From contig CAVWOT010000022.1 of NCBI GenBank assembly GCA_963756605.1, positions 124,001 to 188,000 of the forward strand: 64,000 nt of DNA. The letters are read 5' to 3'. This stretch comes from Bog-159 sp963756605 (GTDB taxonomy: Bacteria; Acidobacteriota; Terriglobia; Bryobacterales; Bryobacteraceae). The position numbers and the translations under genes were made by a program. Position 1 is the stretch's first letter. Each line of letters opens with the position of its first letter. The notes beneath the pieces were generated by a model that worked only from the letters and a program-made list of their open reading frames with translations, was not told where the DNA came from and searched no databases. Below, one piece after another: positions 26,674 to 36,541 of this stretch.

Positions 26674-29082
26674 ATGAAAGCCACCAGCGCCGGTATCCTG
26701 GAATACGAATCCCTGCGCGCCCTGCTCGGCCGCTACGTGTCCAGCCCGCCTGGCAAGGCGGAGCTCGCGCAGATCGCACCGCACACGGATGCCGCGCGTC
26801 TGGACGCCGATCTGGCCGATGCCAGGGAAGCCATTGAATATCTGCGCTCCGCCGCGCGCCCCCAAACCGCTGCGCGCGGTGCAGCCATCCGTATCGACTT
26901 CGCCGGTTTCCCCGATCTCACCGAGGCCGTGCACAAGCTGCGCATCGAAGGCGCCAGCCTGGAAGGCAAGGAGATTTTCGAACTCTTTGGCGTGCTCGAC
27001 CGCGCCGCGGATGCCAAGAGCGTGCTGAACGCGGTCGCCCAACGTTTCCCCCGGCTCGGCGCGCGGGGTCAATCGATCGGCGATTTCCGCGGGCTGCTCA
27101 AGGACCTGGAAGGTAAGATCCTGCCGGATGGCACCGTTGCCGACCATGCCAGCGTAGCCATGGCGCGCCTGCGCCGCGATGTCGAGCGCCAGCGCAAATC
27201 GATCCAGGGCTCGCTCGAACGTTTCCTGAAATCGCATCAGGAGGAGGGCGTCCTGCAGGAGGAGTTCGTCACCATCCGGAACGAGCGATTCGTCGTTCCG
27301 ATCGTGGCCGGCCAGCGCCGCAAAATCGACGGCGTCATCCACGGAGCCAGCGCGAGCGGCCACACGCTTTTCGTCGAGCCGCTTGAAACCATCGACCTGA
27401 ACAACGAACTGGTGCGCCTGACCGAGGAAGAGGCGCAGGAAGTACACCGCATCCTGCGTGAGCTGACCGCGCGCCTGCGGGGTTACTCTGAATCCATCCG
27501 CCAGACCATGGCGACCCTTGGCGAGCTGGAAATGATCTTCGCCAAAGCGCGCTTCGCCCTGGATTTCGATTGCGCCATCCCGCGCTTCGGCGCCCGCCTG
27601 CTGTTACGAGATGCGCGCCATCCGTTGCTGCAGGATGTGCTCCGCCGCCAAAACAAGCCGGTGGTGCCGATCTCGCTCGAACTCGACGAGCGCTCGAAGA
27701 CTCTGCTCATCAGCGGCCCGAACACCGGCGGCAAAACCGTCACATTGAAGACCACCGGTCTGCTTACGCTGATGGCGCAGTCCGGGCTGCCCGTGCCCGC
27801 CGCTGAGGCGGAGTTCCCCATTTTCGGCCAGGTGCTCGCCGACATTGGCGACAATCAGTCGATCCAGGAAAGCCTCAGCACGTTTTCCGCGCATATTTCT
27901 CACATCCGCGAGATGGCGCTGGATGTGACGCCCGATTCGCTGGTGCTGCTGGACGAGCTGGGTGCGGCCACCGATCCCGAAGAAGGCGGCGCCCTGGGCG
28001 TGGCCATTGTCGATCACTTTCGCGCCGCTGGAGCGTACACGCTGGCCTCCACGCACCTATTGGCGTTGAAAATTTACGGCGCCAACACTCCAGGGGTGCT
28101 GAACGCATCCATGGGCTTCGACGAGCAGACGCTGGAGCCCACCTATGTGCTGCACACCGGAACGCCGGGCAAGTCCGCCGGACTCGAGATCGCCACGCGG
28201 CTCGGCATGCCGGAAGACATCATGCGCCGCGCGCGGGAATCCTTGAGCGACCGCGAGCGGGACCTTTCGCGCTTCCTGAGCGAACTGCACCAGCGCTTGG
28301 GAGAGGTGCAGACACTGGAAGCCGACCTGCGGCAAAAACAGGCTGCGCTGGCCGTGCGCGAAAAGGAAATCGCGCAGGAATGGGAGAAGCGCGAATCCGC
28401 CAAGCTGAAGGAATTGGAGCGCCGTACCGAGCAAATTCTGGCGAAATTCGACGAACAGGCACAGCAAACCATCGATCAGATCGTGCACGGCGCGGTCGAG
28501 CGCAAGGCGGCCGAGCAAGCCCAGCGGCGCGTGGCCAAGACCAAGCGCGAGCTACGCGAGGAGTTTCAGACCACGGTGTTATCCACGCAGGACGAATCGC
28601 GCCATGGCGATCTGCGCCGCCCTAAGATCGAGGAAGGCGTCCGCGTGCGCCTGCAGGGTATCCGCGAACCGGCGCGCGTGCGCCGCATATTGGCCGGCGA
28701 CCGCCTGGAAGTGGAAGCCGGATTCATGAAGATGCAGGTCTCGGTGGATGACGTGCTGGAGGTACTGCCCGAGTCCAGCGGCGCCGCCAGGCTGCCGAAG
28801 AACGTCAGCTTCAGACCCGCGCCCGAACTGGCGCCCGTGCATCAGGAGATCAACGTAATCGGCCAGCGCGCCGAAGAAGCGCGCGACAATGTCGATCAGT
28901 TCCTGGACCGCGCCGTGATGGCCACCGCCAGCCGCGTCCGCATCGTGCACGGGCACGGCATGGGTATCCTGCGCAAGGTGCTCTGGGAGCTGCTGGAAAA
29001 GCACCCGCACGTAGAAAAGCATTATCCGGCGCCCCCGCAGGAAGGCGGGACCGGGGCGACCATAGTCGAACTGAAGGAGTGA
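26674..29082 (+). CDS. mutS2: Endonuclease MutS2
   Basis: An 802-residue MutS-family ATPase. MutS2 proteins suppress recombination and rescue collided ribosomes. The N-terminal core/lever region is followed by the ATPase with Walker A GPNTGGKTVTLKT, the signature STFSAHISHI and Walker B LVLLDELGAATDPEEG. A coiled coil follows (about 515-640) with many E/K/R/Q residues, then a KOW-like segment. The C-terminal Smr nuclease domain contains HGHGMGILRKVLW. The ATG at 26674 is chosen because MKATSAGILEYE is the family's start. The stop lies one base before the sigma factor GTG. Confidence 0.95.
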   Translation: MKATSAGILEYESLRALLGRYVSSPPGKAELAQIAPHTDAARLDADLADAREAIEYLRSAARPQTAARGAAIRIDFAGFPDLTEAVHKLRIEGASLEGKEIFELFGVLDRAADAKSVLNAVAQRFPRLGARGQSIGDFRGLLKDLEGKILPDGTVADHASVAMARLRRDVERQRKSIQGSLERFLKSHQEEGVLQEEFVTIRNERFVVPIVAGQRRKIDGVIHGASASGHTLFVEPLETIDLNNELVRLTEEEAQEVHRILRELTARLRGYSESIRQTMATLGELEMIFAKARFALDFDCAIPRFGARLLLRDARHPLLQDVLRRQNKPVVPISLELDERSKTLLISGPNTGGKTVTLKTTGLLTLMAQSGLPVPAAEAEFPIFGQVLADIGDNQSIQESLSTFSAHISHIREMALDVTPDSLVLLDELGAATDPEEGGALGVAIVDHFRAAGAYTLASTHLLALKIYGANTPGVLNASMGFDEQTLEPTYVLHTGTPGKSAGLEIATRLGMPEDIMRRARESLSDRERDLSRFLSELHQRLGEVQTLEADLRQKQAALAVREKEIAQEWEKRESAKLKELERRTEQILAKFDEQAQQTIDQIVHGAVERKAAEQAQRRVAKTKRELREEFQTTVLSTQDESRHGDLRRPKIEEGVRVRLQGIREPARVRRILAGDRLEVEAGFMKMQVSVDDVLEVLPESSGAARLPKNVSFRPAPELAPVHQEINVIGQRAEEARDNVDQFLDRAVMATASRVRIVHGHGMGILRKVLWELLEKHPHVEKHYPAPPQEGGTGATIVELKE

Positions 29083-29083
29083 C

Positions 29084-29635
29084 GTGGCGGAGTCGGTCAC
29101 CGCACTGCTGAAGCAATTGGGAAGAGGCGATCGTGCCGTGCTGGACGAATTGATGCCCGTCGTCTATCGCGAACTGCACCAGATCGCCGACAGCTATTTG
29201 CGCCGCGAACGCGGGCTGCACACGCTGCAGCCGACCTCCCTGATCCACGAAGCCTACCTCCGTCTGGTGGAACAGGCGCATCCGGACTACACCAGCCGCG
29301 CGCATTTCTACGGCGTGGCCGCGCGCGTCATGCGCCAGATCCTGGTGGATCACGCACGCGCCCGGCAGGCTCTCAAACGCGGCGGCGACGAAGCGAAGGT
29401 GCCGCTCAGCGATACGCTCGAATTCCCCGGCCGGCCCGTACTGGTGGTGGCGCTGGATGAAGCCCTGGACCGGCTGCACGCCATCGACCAGCGGAAAGCG
29501 GAGTTGGTCGAGATGCGCTTCTTCGCGGGCATGACCGCCGAAGAGATATCGGCATGCTCGGGCACTCCGCCCTACGCCGTCCGTCGCGAGCTGCGCCTGG
29601 CGCAAGCCTGGCTGCACAAGGAACTGGCGCAGTGA
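29084..29635 (+). CDS. ECF-type RNA polymerase sigma factor (acidobacterial/planctomycete group)
   Basis: A 183-residue sigma factor with region 2 (LDELMPVVYRELHQIADSYL, then LQPTSLIHEAYLRL and FYGVAARVMRQILVDHARA) and region 4 (VEMRFFAGMTAEEISACSG, then VRRELRLAQAWLHKEL). It fits the group often paired with Ser/Thr kinases in acidobacteria. It starts with GTG. The stop overlaps the start of the kinase gene (GTGA), so kinase and sigma factor are made together. No anti-sigma factor is present, so the kinase is the likely regulator. Confidence 0.9.
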   Translation: MAESVTALLKQLGRGDRAVLDELMPVVYRELHQIADSYLRRERGLHTLQPTSLIHEAYLRLVEQAHPDYTSRAHFYGVAARVMRQILVDHARARQALKRGGDEAKVPLSDTLEFPGRPVLVVALDEALDRLHAIDQRKAELVEMRFFAGMTAEEISACSGTPPYAVRRELRLAQAWLHKELAQ

Positions 29636-32211
29636 ACGGGGAAATCGAGCGGCTTTTCGCAGACGCGCTGGAGATTCCGCCGGCCCGCCGCGCGGAATTC
29701 TTGGCCGAACATTGCTCCGACGCCGCACTGCGCCGCGAAGTGGAACTCCTGCTGAAGCATGATGAGGGCGCCGAAGCATTTCTGGCCGGCGCTGTTTCAG
29801 GCGAGGCGGCTTCGGTCATGCAATGGTTGTCGCTATCGCGCGGACAACGGCTGGGCCCATATAGCGTTCTTTCCGCCATTGGGTGCGGCGGGATGGGCAT
29901 CGTTTATCTGGCGGAACGCGCCGATGGGAAGTTCGAGCAGCGCGTCGCCATCAAGCTGGTGCAGGCTGGGCTCGGCGGGCCTCTCGCCGATCGCTTACAG
30001 CAGGAGTGCCGCATTCTGGCGGCTCTCGATCACCCCAACATCGCCCGCCTGTTAGACGCGGGCGCAACGGACGATGGCCTGCCCTACTTCGTGATGGAGT
30101 ACGTGGCCGGCCAGCCCATCGACCGCTACTGCGATGAGCACCACCTCACGCCGCGCGATCGGGTCAAGCTGATGTTGCCGGTCTGCGCCGCCGTTCAATT
30201 GGCGCACCAGAAGCTGGTGGTCCATAGGGATCTGAAACCCGATAACATTCTGGTCACGGCTGCCGGCATTCCCAAGCTTCTCGATTTTGGAATTGCGAAG
30301 GTGTTGGACGATGCTCCCGCAGGCTCGGCCCCGGTCACACGTGTCTTGACTCCTGAATACGGCAGCCCCGAGCAGGTCCGCGGCGAATCGGTCTCGACCG
30401 CCGCGGATATCTACGCGCTCGGCGGAGTGCTGTACAAGCTGCTCACCGGTGTAACGCCCCATCAGATCGAGGGCCGGAGTCCCGCGGACACCTTGCGCGC
30501 CATCTGCGAAGAAGACGTGCGCCGGCCCAGCAGCTTGCGCCCGGAACTCGATGAAGATCTGGACCACATCCTGCAAATGGCGTTGCGCAAGGAACCGCAG
30601 CGGCGGTATTCATCGGCGGAACAGTTCGCGGCCGATTTGCAGCGCTGGCTCGCGGGTCGGCCCGTCCTGGCCAGTCCGGATTCGATCTGGTATCGTTCCG
30701 GCAAATTCATGCGGCGGCATTGGCTGGGAGCGGCCGCGGCGGCCATCGTGGTGCTGGCGCTGGTAGCGGGGACGGCCGTGGCCCTGTGGCAGGCGCGCCG
30801 CGCGGAGCGCCGATTCACCGATGTCCGCCATCTGGCGAACGTCTTCCTCTTCGATTTCGAGCAGTCGATTCACCAGTTGCCCGGCGCCACGAAGGCCCGG
30901 CAACTACTGGTCAAGACGGCGCTCGAATATTTACGCAGCCTGTCGCGCGAAGCCGGCGGCGACACGGCTCTCACGCGCGAACTGGCCGCCGCGTATGAAA
31001 AGGTCGGCGATATCCAGGCCGGAAATGACAGCGGTGGCGTGGACGACGCGCCGGGTGCGGTGCGCAGCTATCAGCAGGCGATTTCTTTGCTGAAGTCCGT
31101 GCAGCGGTTCGGGCCCGACGATACCGCCTTGAGTTCCAGCCTGGCTCAGGTATGGGGCAAGCTGGGGGACGCGCAGATCAGGACCCGCCAATTGAAGGCG
31201 GCCGTGGCGAGCTTCGAGCAGTCTGCCGCCATCGGCCGCCGTGTGCTTGAAACCCGCCCCACCGACCGCGCTGCCAACAGGAGCGTGGCCGATGCTTACG
31301 CCACGCTGGCGTTTCTGGTTGCCAGGGATCCCCGGGCCGCGATGGACTATGCGCAACGCGGGCTGGAACTGCGGAAGTCGTTGGCGGTCCAAGCTCCGCA
31401 GGACGTCGCGGCACAGATGAGCCTGGCTGACGGATACGTGAGCGCGGGCTCTCTGTGCGAGATGCTCGAGAGAGGCCCGGCGGAAGCGGCCGCCTATTAT
31501 CAGAAGGCTCTTCCGATTGATGAAAGGCTCTCGGCTCTGGATCCCTCCAACGCACAACTGCAGCGCAAGCTGACGGTGTTGCTTGGTCAATTGGGCCAAG
31601 CGCAACTCCTGGCTGCGCGTAACCCACGCACCAGCTATCGAGAGCCGCTCGCGTATCTGCGAAGGGCATATGCAATGGCGGAGGAAGCGGTGATGCGCGA
31701 TCCCGCGGATGCCATGGCGGTACAGGTCCTCGCCGCGATGTGTGCGCGCCTGGGAGAGGCACTGGGTGTGCTGGGCCGCACCGCCGAAGGCGAACGCGTC
31801 ATGCAACGTGCCGTCCAGACTCTAACGGGTTTAGCGCAGCGCGACCAATCCAGCGGAGAAAACCGTTTGGACCTCGGAAAGATCCACAGTCAGTTTGCCG
31901 ATTTCCTTGCCAAATACGACCGCCTTCCGGACGCCATGCGTCACCTCCAGATCGCCGCCGACATCTTTGCCAAGATGGCAGAAGCGAATCCTGCCGACTC
32001 TAAGACGCGGCTCCTGCAGGTTTGGAATTTCTCCAGCCTGGCCGAATTGTCACGCAAACAGGGAGACTGGGCGACGGCACGGCACAACTATGCTTTGGGG
32101 CGCGCCATTGCGCAACAGTTTGCGCCGCAGGATCCCGCCTTTGCCAAAGCCCTCGCCCAGATCCAACAGGCGGATACGCACGCCGCGCAAATGGTCGCCA
32201 GCGGCCGCTAA
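29632..32211 (+). CDS. Transmembrane Ser/Thr protein kinase with TPR-like C-terminal domain
   Basis: An 859-residue protein. About 75 residues precede the Hanks-type kinase domain, which has glycine loop IGCGGMGIVYLAER, VAIKLV lysine, catalytic HRDLKPDNIL, DFGIAK and TPEYGSPEQVRGE, so it looks active. One membrane helix (GAAAAAIVVLALVAGTAVAL) follows, then a long helical region with TPR-like repeats, e.g. AVRSYQQAISLLKSV, AVASFEQSAAIGRRVL and AMDYAQRGLELRKSL, probably outside the membrane. The GTG at 29632 overlaps the sigma-factor stop. The arrangement suggests signal reception by the TPR part and phosphorylation control of the sigma factor. Confidence 0.93.
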   Translation: MNGEIERLFADALEIPPARRAEFLAEHCSDAALRREVELLLKHDEGAEAFLAGAVSGEAASVMQWLSLSRGQRLGPYSVLSAIGCGGMGIVYLAERADGKFEQRVAIKLVQAGLGGPLADRLQQECRILAALDHPNIARLLDAGATDDGLPYFVMEYVAGQPIDRYCDEHHLTPRDRVKLMLPVCAAVQLAHQKLVVHRDLKPDNILVTAAGIPKLLDFGIAKVLDDAPAGSAPVTRVLTPEYGSPEQVRGESVSTAADIYALGGVLYKLLTGVTPHQIEGRSPADTLRAICEEDVRRPSSLRPELDEDLDHILQMALRKEPQRRYSSAEQFAADLQRWLAGRPVLASPDSIWYRSGKFMRRHWLGAAAAAIVVLALVAGTAVALWQARRAERRFTDVRHLANVFLFDFEQSIHQLPGATKARQLLVKTALEYLRSLSREAGGDTALTRELAAAYEKVGDIQAGNDSGGVDDAPGAVRSYQQAISLLKSVQRFGPDDTALSSSLAQVWGKLGDAQIRTRQLKAAVASFEQSAAIGRRVLETRPTDRAANRSVADAYATLAFLVARDPRAAMDYAQRGLELRKSLAVQAPQDVAAQMSLADGYVSAGSLCEMLERGPAEAAAYYQKALPIDERLSALDPSNAQLQRKLTVLLGQLGQAQLLAARNPRTSYREPLAYLRRAYAMAEEAVMRDPADAMAVQVLAAMCARLGEALGVLGRTAEGERVMQRAVQTLTGLAQRDQSSGENRLDLGKIHSQFADFLAKYDRLPDAMRHLQIAADIFAKMAEANPADSKTRLLQVWNFSSLAELSRKQGDWATARHNYALGRAIAQQFAPQDPAFAKALAQIQQADTHAAQMVASGR

Positions 32212-32275
32212 GCTTTTTCCCGCACTCTATACAATCCTGGTCACTTTTCCGCATGTTCAATCAGGAGGGCAATAT

Positions 32276-33937
32276 ATGCCAATGTTACAACTGAAGAAAC
32301 TACTGACATTTACAGGTATTATAAGTCGCGGGCCAGCGAAGGCTGCCGGTGCGATCCTGTTATCCGTGCTAGGTGCGTCGGCCGCCTGGGCCGACATTTA
32401 TGTGAGCGGCGCGAATACCACAGGCAGCGACATCGTGTCGTTCAGTCAGGTCACCGGCTTGGCTAAGCTCGATATGAACGTCAGCGGGCCGCTGCCCAAT
32501 AACACGTCCGGACTGGCCATAGGTCCTGACGGCAACTTATATGTGGCGAATTCAAGCAAACAAGCCGTATTACGTTTCAATCCGGTGAGCGGCGCGTTCA
32601 TCGGCACGTTCGTAGCTGCCGGAAGCGGCCTGTCGTTCCCACTGGGCATGACTTTCGGGCCGGACGGCAATCTGTATGTCGCGGATTGGGACACCGGTGT
32701 CCGGCAATTTAACGGGAGTACCGGAGCTGCCATGGGAGCCATTACTGCCGGTCCCACCGGTGGGAATCTGGCTGCCTTTGATGTGAAATTTGGCCCCGAC
32801 GGCAACATCTACGTGAGTGACATGAATTCAAATACTATCCTTAGATACAACGGAAGCACGCTCGCATTTATGAATGTGTTCGCCACGCCGCCAGACATCT
32901 CGTCGGTAGGAATTAATTCGCCGAACGGCCTCGCATTTGGCCCAAATGGAAACCTGTATGCGATTGTCGAAGTGTTCGTTGACACGTATATTTCGTACTA
33001 CTATCTTTACGAATTCGATGGAAGCAGCGGAAACCTCATCACAACTTTTGGCGGTGCCACAGGGGGTAACGCTCTTATGTTTGGGCGGGACGGATTTATC
33101 TATGTTCCCGAAGGACAAACCATCAAGCGATATAATCCCGAGTTCGGGAACCTGCAAAACGTATTTACGACGGACAGCCGAATCTACGGCGGATTTATCG
33201 TCCTGGGAGGTCCCGGTCCGTTCGACCAGGTGGTTTTCGCGCCCTACGCTGGGACCAAGGCTCAAACCATCCGGCTCACGGTAGTGGACGGACCGGTCTG
33301 GGTGCCGCCGGGCGTGGCCGTCGAAGGCCTTCTCGGTTTCGCCAACGAACAAGGAATCACCGTCGGGCCGACCCTGCCGGTAACTTTGGCGCCCGGTCAG
33401 ACCGTGTCTCTCGACCTGGACCTGAGTACGATGATCTCGTCCGGCCGCACGGAAGTGCGCCCGTTTGTCACCGTCCCCCCAGGGGCCGTTAACCTTCCAG
33501 GAGGAAACCTGGAAGCCAGTGTCGAAGTGTTCGAAACCGCCAATGGAATTGGTTCGGTATTCGGACGCGGCGCGCACTCCATCCCGTCCGCTCCGATGTT
33601 CGTGCCGCAGGGCGTGCCCTACGGACAGAGTATGCGAATGACAGCCGTGGCGCCGCCGGATAACCCCTGCGACGCGGTGCTGAGTTTTACCGATCCCAAC
33701 GGCAACCCCGTGGGGCCGACCAAGACCGTCCAGCTGGCGCCTGGCAACATGACCACGCTGGACTTTAATGCGAACACACTCACCGGCCAATCCGGACAGC
33801 GCATCGAGATTCAACCGATGGTCGCGCTGATAAGCCTGCCCGGCGGGGTAGCTTCCGCTTGCCAGGCCTCGGTCGAGGTGTACGACCAACACTCGGGACG
33901 CACCGCGACCCGCCAGGACTCGGGAGGCTCCTTCTAA
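32276..33937 (+). CDS. Exported NHL-repeat beta-propeller protein
   Basis: A 553-residue secreted protein. After a basic N-terminus and signal peptide (AGAILLSVLGASAAWA) come about six NHL-like units with the recurring pattern GPDGNLYVA (LAIGPDGNLYVAN, MTFGPDGNLYVAD, VKFGPDGNIYVSD, LAFGPNGNLYAIV). Two beta-rich domains of about 100 residues follow (RLTVVDGPVWVPPGVAVEG and MRMTAVAPPDNPCDAVLSF). The ATG at 32276 is set by AGGAGG 7 bases upstream. The open frame further upstream only re-reads the kinase gene. It may be co-transcribed with the kinase. The ligand is unknown. Confidence 0.85.
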   Translation: MPMLQLKKLLTFTGIISRGPAKAAGAILLSVLGASAAWADIYVSGANTTGSDIVSFSQVTGLAKLDMNVSGPLPNNTSGLAIGPDGNLYVANSSKQAVLRFNPVSGAFIGTFVAAGSGLSFPLGMTFGPDGNLYVADWDTGVRQFNGSTGAAMGAITAGPTGGNLAAFDVKFGPDGNIYVSDMNSNTILRYNGSTLAFMNVFATPPDISSVGINSPNGLAFGPNGNLYAIVEVFVDTYISYYYLYEFDGSSGNLITTFGGATGGNALMFGRDGFIYVPEGQTIKRYNPEFGNLQNVFTTDSRIYGGFIVLGGPGPFDQVVFAPYAGTKAQTIRLTVVDGPVWVPPGVAVEGLLGFANEQGITVGPTLPVTLAPGQTVSLDLDLSTMISSGRTEVRPFVTVPPGAVNLPGGNLEASVEVFETANGIGSVFGRGAHSIPSAPMFVPQGVPYGQSMRMTAVAPPDNPCDAVLSFTDPNGNPVGPTKTVQLAPGNMTTLDFNANTLTGQSGQRIEIQPMVALISLPGGVASACQASVEVYDQHSGRTATRQDSGGSF

Positions 33938-33941
33938 TTTT

Positions 33942-34046
33942 GTGGGGCAGGCGTCCACGCCGGGGTGCCCTCCTGGGCCGGGACGTCCACGTCCCGCCAA
34001 ACGGCGGGTCTGGAGAACCCGCCACAGGACTGGAGTCCTGCCCCAC
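33942..34046. repeat. GTGGGGCAG..CTGCCCCAC compound palindrome
   Basis: About 105 bases of nested hairpins bounded by GTGGGGCAGG and CCTGCCCCAC, with internal stems GCGTCCACGC, GGGACGTCCACGTCCC, GGCGGGTCTGGAGAACCCGCC and CAGGACTGGAGTCCTG. It fills the space between two convergent genes and directly touches the pfk stop codon, so it is well placed as a two-way terminator. The same unit occurs at 47518-47612. Confidence 0.85.
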
Positions 34047-35231
34047 TTACGCGCGCGTAAGAAAAATAGGTAGTCCCAACTTATTCGCGTAATTCGGCCG
34101 GTACCGTCGCGTATTATACATAGTACCCAGGTCTACTTTGCGTGGACCTAGCTTAGGATCGGGTATGGGTACCGCCGCGTAGCAACCCGCGGAGATAGCC
34201 ATCATCACACCATGCTGGCCCTGCTGGATGCAGTCCATAGCCATACTGGCGAATGTCGACGCCACCATCTTGTCCACAAAATCCGGACTGCCGCTGCGCA
34301 GGTCGTAAGTCAGATCGCTGACGATCGTCTCTTCGCCCGTGGATTTCTTGATCTCTTCGGCCAGATCCTCGCCCACGTTCATCTTTTTTTTATGACCGAA
34401 AGCGTCCGCCTCGCCAACTTCCTTCACCTGGTAGCCTTCCCACTCGGCGCCCTCCGACAAAATAATCAAAGCGTAGTTACTCGGATTGTATTGTTTGTCG
34501 GTGATCAGCAGTTCGATCAGGTGTTGCAAATTGAACCTATACTCCGGGATGCAGCAACGCATCGAGGTCACATAGGCTGTGTACAACGCCGTGTATCCGG
34601 CATCGCGTCCAAAAATCCGGAAGACCCCGATGCGCTCATGCGAACCCACCGTGGTGCGCTGCCGCTCGATGGCCTCTGTCGCGCGGGTGATGGCCGTCGA
34701 GAATCCGATGCAATATTCGGTATTGCGCACGTCATTGTCCATCGTCTTGGGAATGGCGATGACCCTGAAGCCCTCCGCGTCCAGCCGCGCGGCATAGCTT
34801 AACGTATCATCACCGCCGATCGCGATCAGGTAATCGAGCCCCAGCGTCTCCACGTTCTTCAACACCCGGCTGGTCATGTCGTAGACTGTGGACGTGACGC
34901 CCTTCTTGGTCATTTCGGACTTGGGGAACTCCTGCCCCTTCACCACCGGGGGCAGCGCCTTCATCTTGGCCGGGTTAGTGCGCGAACTGTGCAGGTAGGT
35001 GCCGCCCGTGCGATCGATCGTGCGCGTGTTTTCGCGATTCAGCGGCAAAATGTAGCGCGCCCGGCTCGCCGGATCGTCCAGATTGACATGTGTAAGGCCC
35101 TCCCAGCCGCGGCGAACACCGATGACTTCGCAATCGATTTCGCTTCCCCTGTAAACGACCGTCTTAATGACGGAATTCAGGCCCGGCACGTCTCCGCCGC
35201 CGGTGAGTATACCGATCCGCTTCGCAGGCAT
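34047..35231 (-). CDS. 6-phosphofructokinase, probably PPi-dependent
   Basis: A 394-residue glycolytic enzyme phosphorylating fructose-6-phosphate. It has GGGDVPGLN at the phosphate loop, GGDDT at 139-143 and PKTMDND at 161-167. In ATP-dependent enzymes these last two motifs read GGDGS and PGTIDND. The second Asp and the Lys found here are the residues known to exclude ATP and favour pyrophosphate. Substrate motifs FGRDAGYTA and ILSEGAEWEG follow. The ATG at 35231 is preceded by GGAG. A TATAAT (minus strand, 35269-35264) lies about 33 bases upstream. Homologues annotated as ATP-PFK exist, so the donor is inferred. Confidence 0.9.
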   Translation of the reverse strand: MPAKRIGILTGGGDVPGLNSVIKTVVYRGSEIDCEVIGVRRGWEGLTHVNLDDPASRARYILPLNRENTRTIDRTGGTYLHSSRTNPAKMKALPPVVKGQEFPKSEMTKKGVTSTVYDMTSRVLKNVETLGLDYLIAIGGDDTLSYAARLDAEGFRVIAIPKTMDNDVRNTEYCIGFSTAITRATEAIERQRTTVGSHERIGVFRIFGRDAGYTALYTAYVTSMRCCIPEYRFNLQHLIELLITDKQYNPSNYALIILSEGAEWEGYQVKEVGEADAFGHKKKMNVGEDLAEEIKKSTGEETIVSDLTYDLRSGSPDFVDKMVASTFASMAMDCIQQGQHGVMMAISAGCYAAVPIPDPKLGPRKVDLGTMYNTRRYRPNYANKLGLPIFLTRA

Positions 35232-35263
35232 CTACGCTCCTTCAATTGAGGTTTTGACACCTC

Positions 35264-35269
35264 ATTATA
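35264..35269 (-). promoter_or_regulatory. Candidate -10 element of the phosphofructokinase gene
   Basis: TATAAT on the minus strand, 33 bases before the ATG. A 5-bp inverted repeat GAGGT..ACCTC (35248-35262) lies between it and the gene. No matching -35 hexamer was seen. Confidence 0.4.
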
Positions 35270-35419
35270 AGGTACGGCGGGCCGACCGGTGCTCTCCACA
35301 TCGCCATCGCGCCCTCGACGCACTAACCAAAATGGCGAAGCGCGGCCTCGCGAAATCGCGCTGTAGCACTGTGATGTGTCCATAGGCGTTAAAATGGACG
35401 CGACAAGTCGTCCGCAAAG

Positions 35420-36539
35420 ATGCCATCCACTGCGCTGGATTCCATTACGATTAAGGGCTTCAAGAGCATCGCCGCTATCGAGCAGTTGCCGTTGCGGCCG
35501 ATCAATATTCTGATTGGCGCAAACGGCTCAGGGAAGTCGAATTTCATCGGTGTCTTTTCCTTTTTGCACGCTGTTCGCGATGGCCGCCTCAGAGATTATG
35601 TGACCGAGGCCAGCGGCGCCGAGAGACTGCTGCACTTCGGCTCGAAGAACACCAAAGAAATGGCCTTCCACCTCTCGTTCAACAAACGGGATCAATCAAT
35701 ACGGATTGAAGCTTTCTCCGACCGCCGATGATGGCCTCTTCCCGTCGGAGGAGATTGCGTACTTCTGGAACAAGAGCCGGCATCCGTCGCCGTACGCCAC
35801 GGGCCTCTCGCCACGCGAACAACGGCGGGAGGCAGACATTAGCGATCCGAAGCTCAAAGACGTCGCGGCTTGGGTCCGCGAGCGGCTTGGCGGTTGGAGG
35901 CTTTACCACGTGCACGATACAAGTTCGTCGTCGCCCATGCGAAAAACGGCGACGGTGGATGACAACGAATTTCTTAGGCCCGATGGATCGAACCTAGCCG
36001 CCTTTCTATTCTACTTGCGCGAGGCGCATCCGGACTCGTACAGTTTGATTAGGCGAGCCGTCCAGCGTGTCGCCCCGTTTTTCGAGGATTTCCAACTCAA
36101 GCCATTGAGACGCAAGGTTGACGCCATCAAGCTAGAGTGGCGGCATAAAAGCTCGGACCAGTATTTTGACGCATCCTCGCCCTCGGACGGCACACTCCGG
36201 TTCATTGTGCTGGCCGCATTGTTTCTTCAGTCCGACAACTCTCGACCGTCTCTGATCTTGGTGGATGAACCCGAACTGGGCCTCCAGCCGTACGCGATTG
36301 GCATGCTGGCGTCGCTAATCCGGCAAGCATCAGTGGAAACCCAGGTGATCGTTTCAACCCAGTCATCTCTGCTCTTGGACCATTTCGATCCAGGCGATGT
36401 TCTAATCGCAAACCGGGTAGATGGTGGGACACAAATCAGCCGGCTGGACTCTCCAAAATTGGCCGCCTGGCAGGAGGATTACAGTCTTGGCCAGCTCTGG
36501 GAAAAGAACGAATTTGGAGGGCGGCCCGTACCGGGCTGA
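35420..36539 (+). pseudogene. Frameshifted AAA-type ATPase (AAA_21/OLD-like)
   Basis: Frame one (35420-35731) starts ITIKGFKSIAAIEQL with Walker A GANGSGKSNFIG and a following FLHAVRDGRL, then ends early. Frame two, one base on, carries QYGLKLSPTADDGLFPSEE through Walker B LILVDEPELGLQP, STQSSLLLDHF and the C-terminal LGQLWEKNEFGGRP. A single extra base in the repeat-like CAATCAAT at about 35690 explains the break; corrected length is about 373 residues. Such ATPases are often the first gene of two-gene anti-phage or toxin modules. Its partner follows 2 bases later. Confidence 0.8.
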
Positions 36540-36541
36540 GG

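Noticed and set aside
32221..32275. Upstream extension of the NHL protein into the kinase gene
   Set aside because: The frame is open back to 31895, but that part is antiparallel in content to nothing known, overlaps the kinase coding sequence, and AGGAGG points to ATG 32276.
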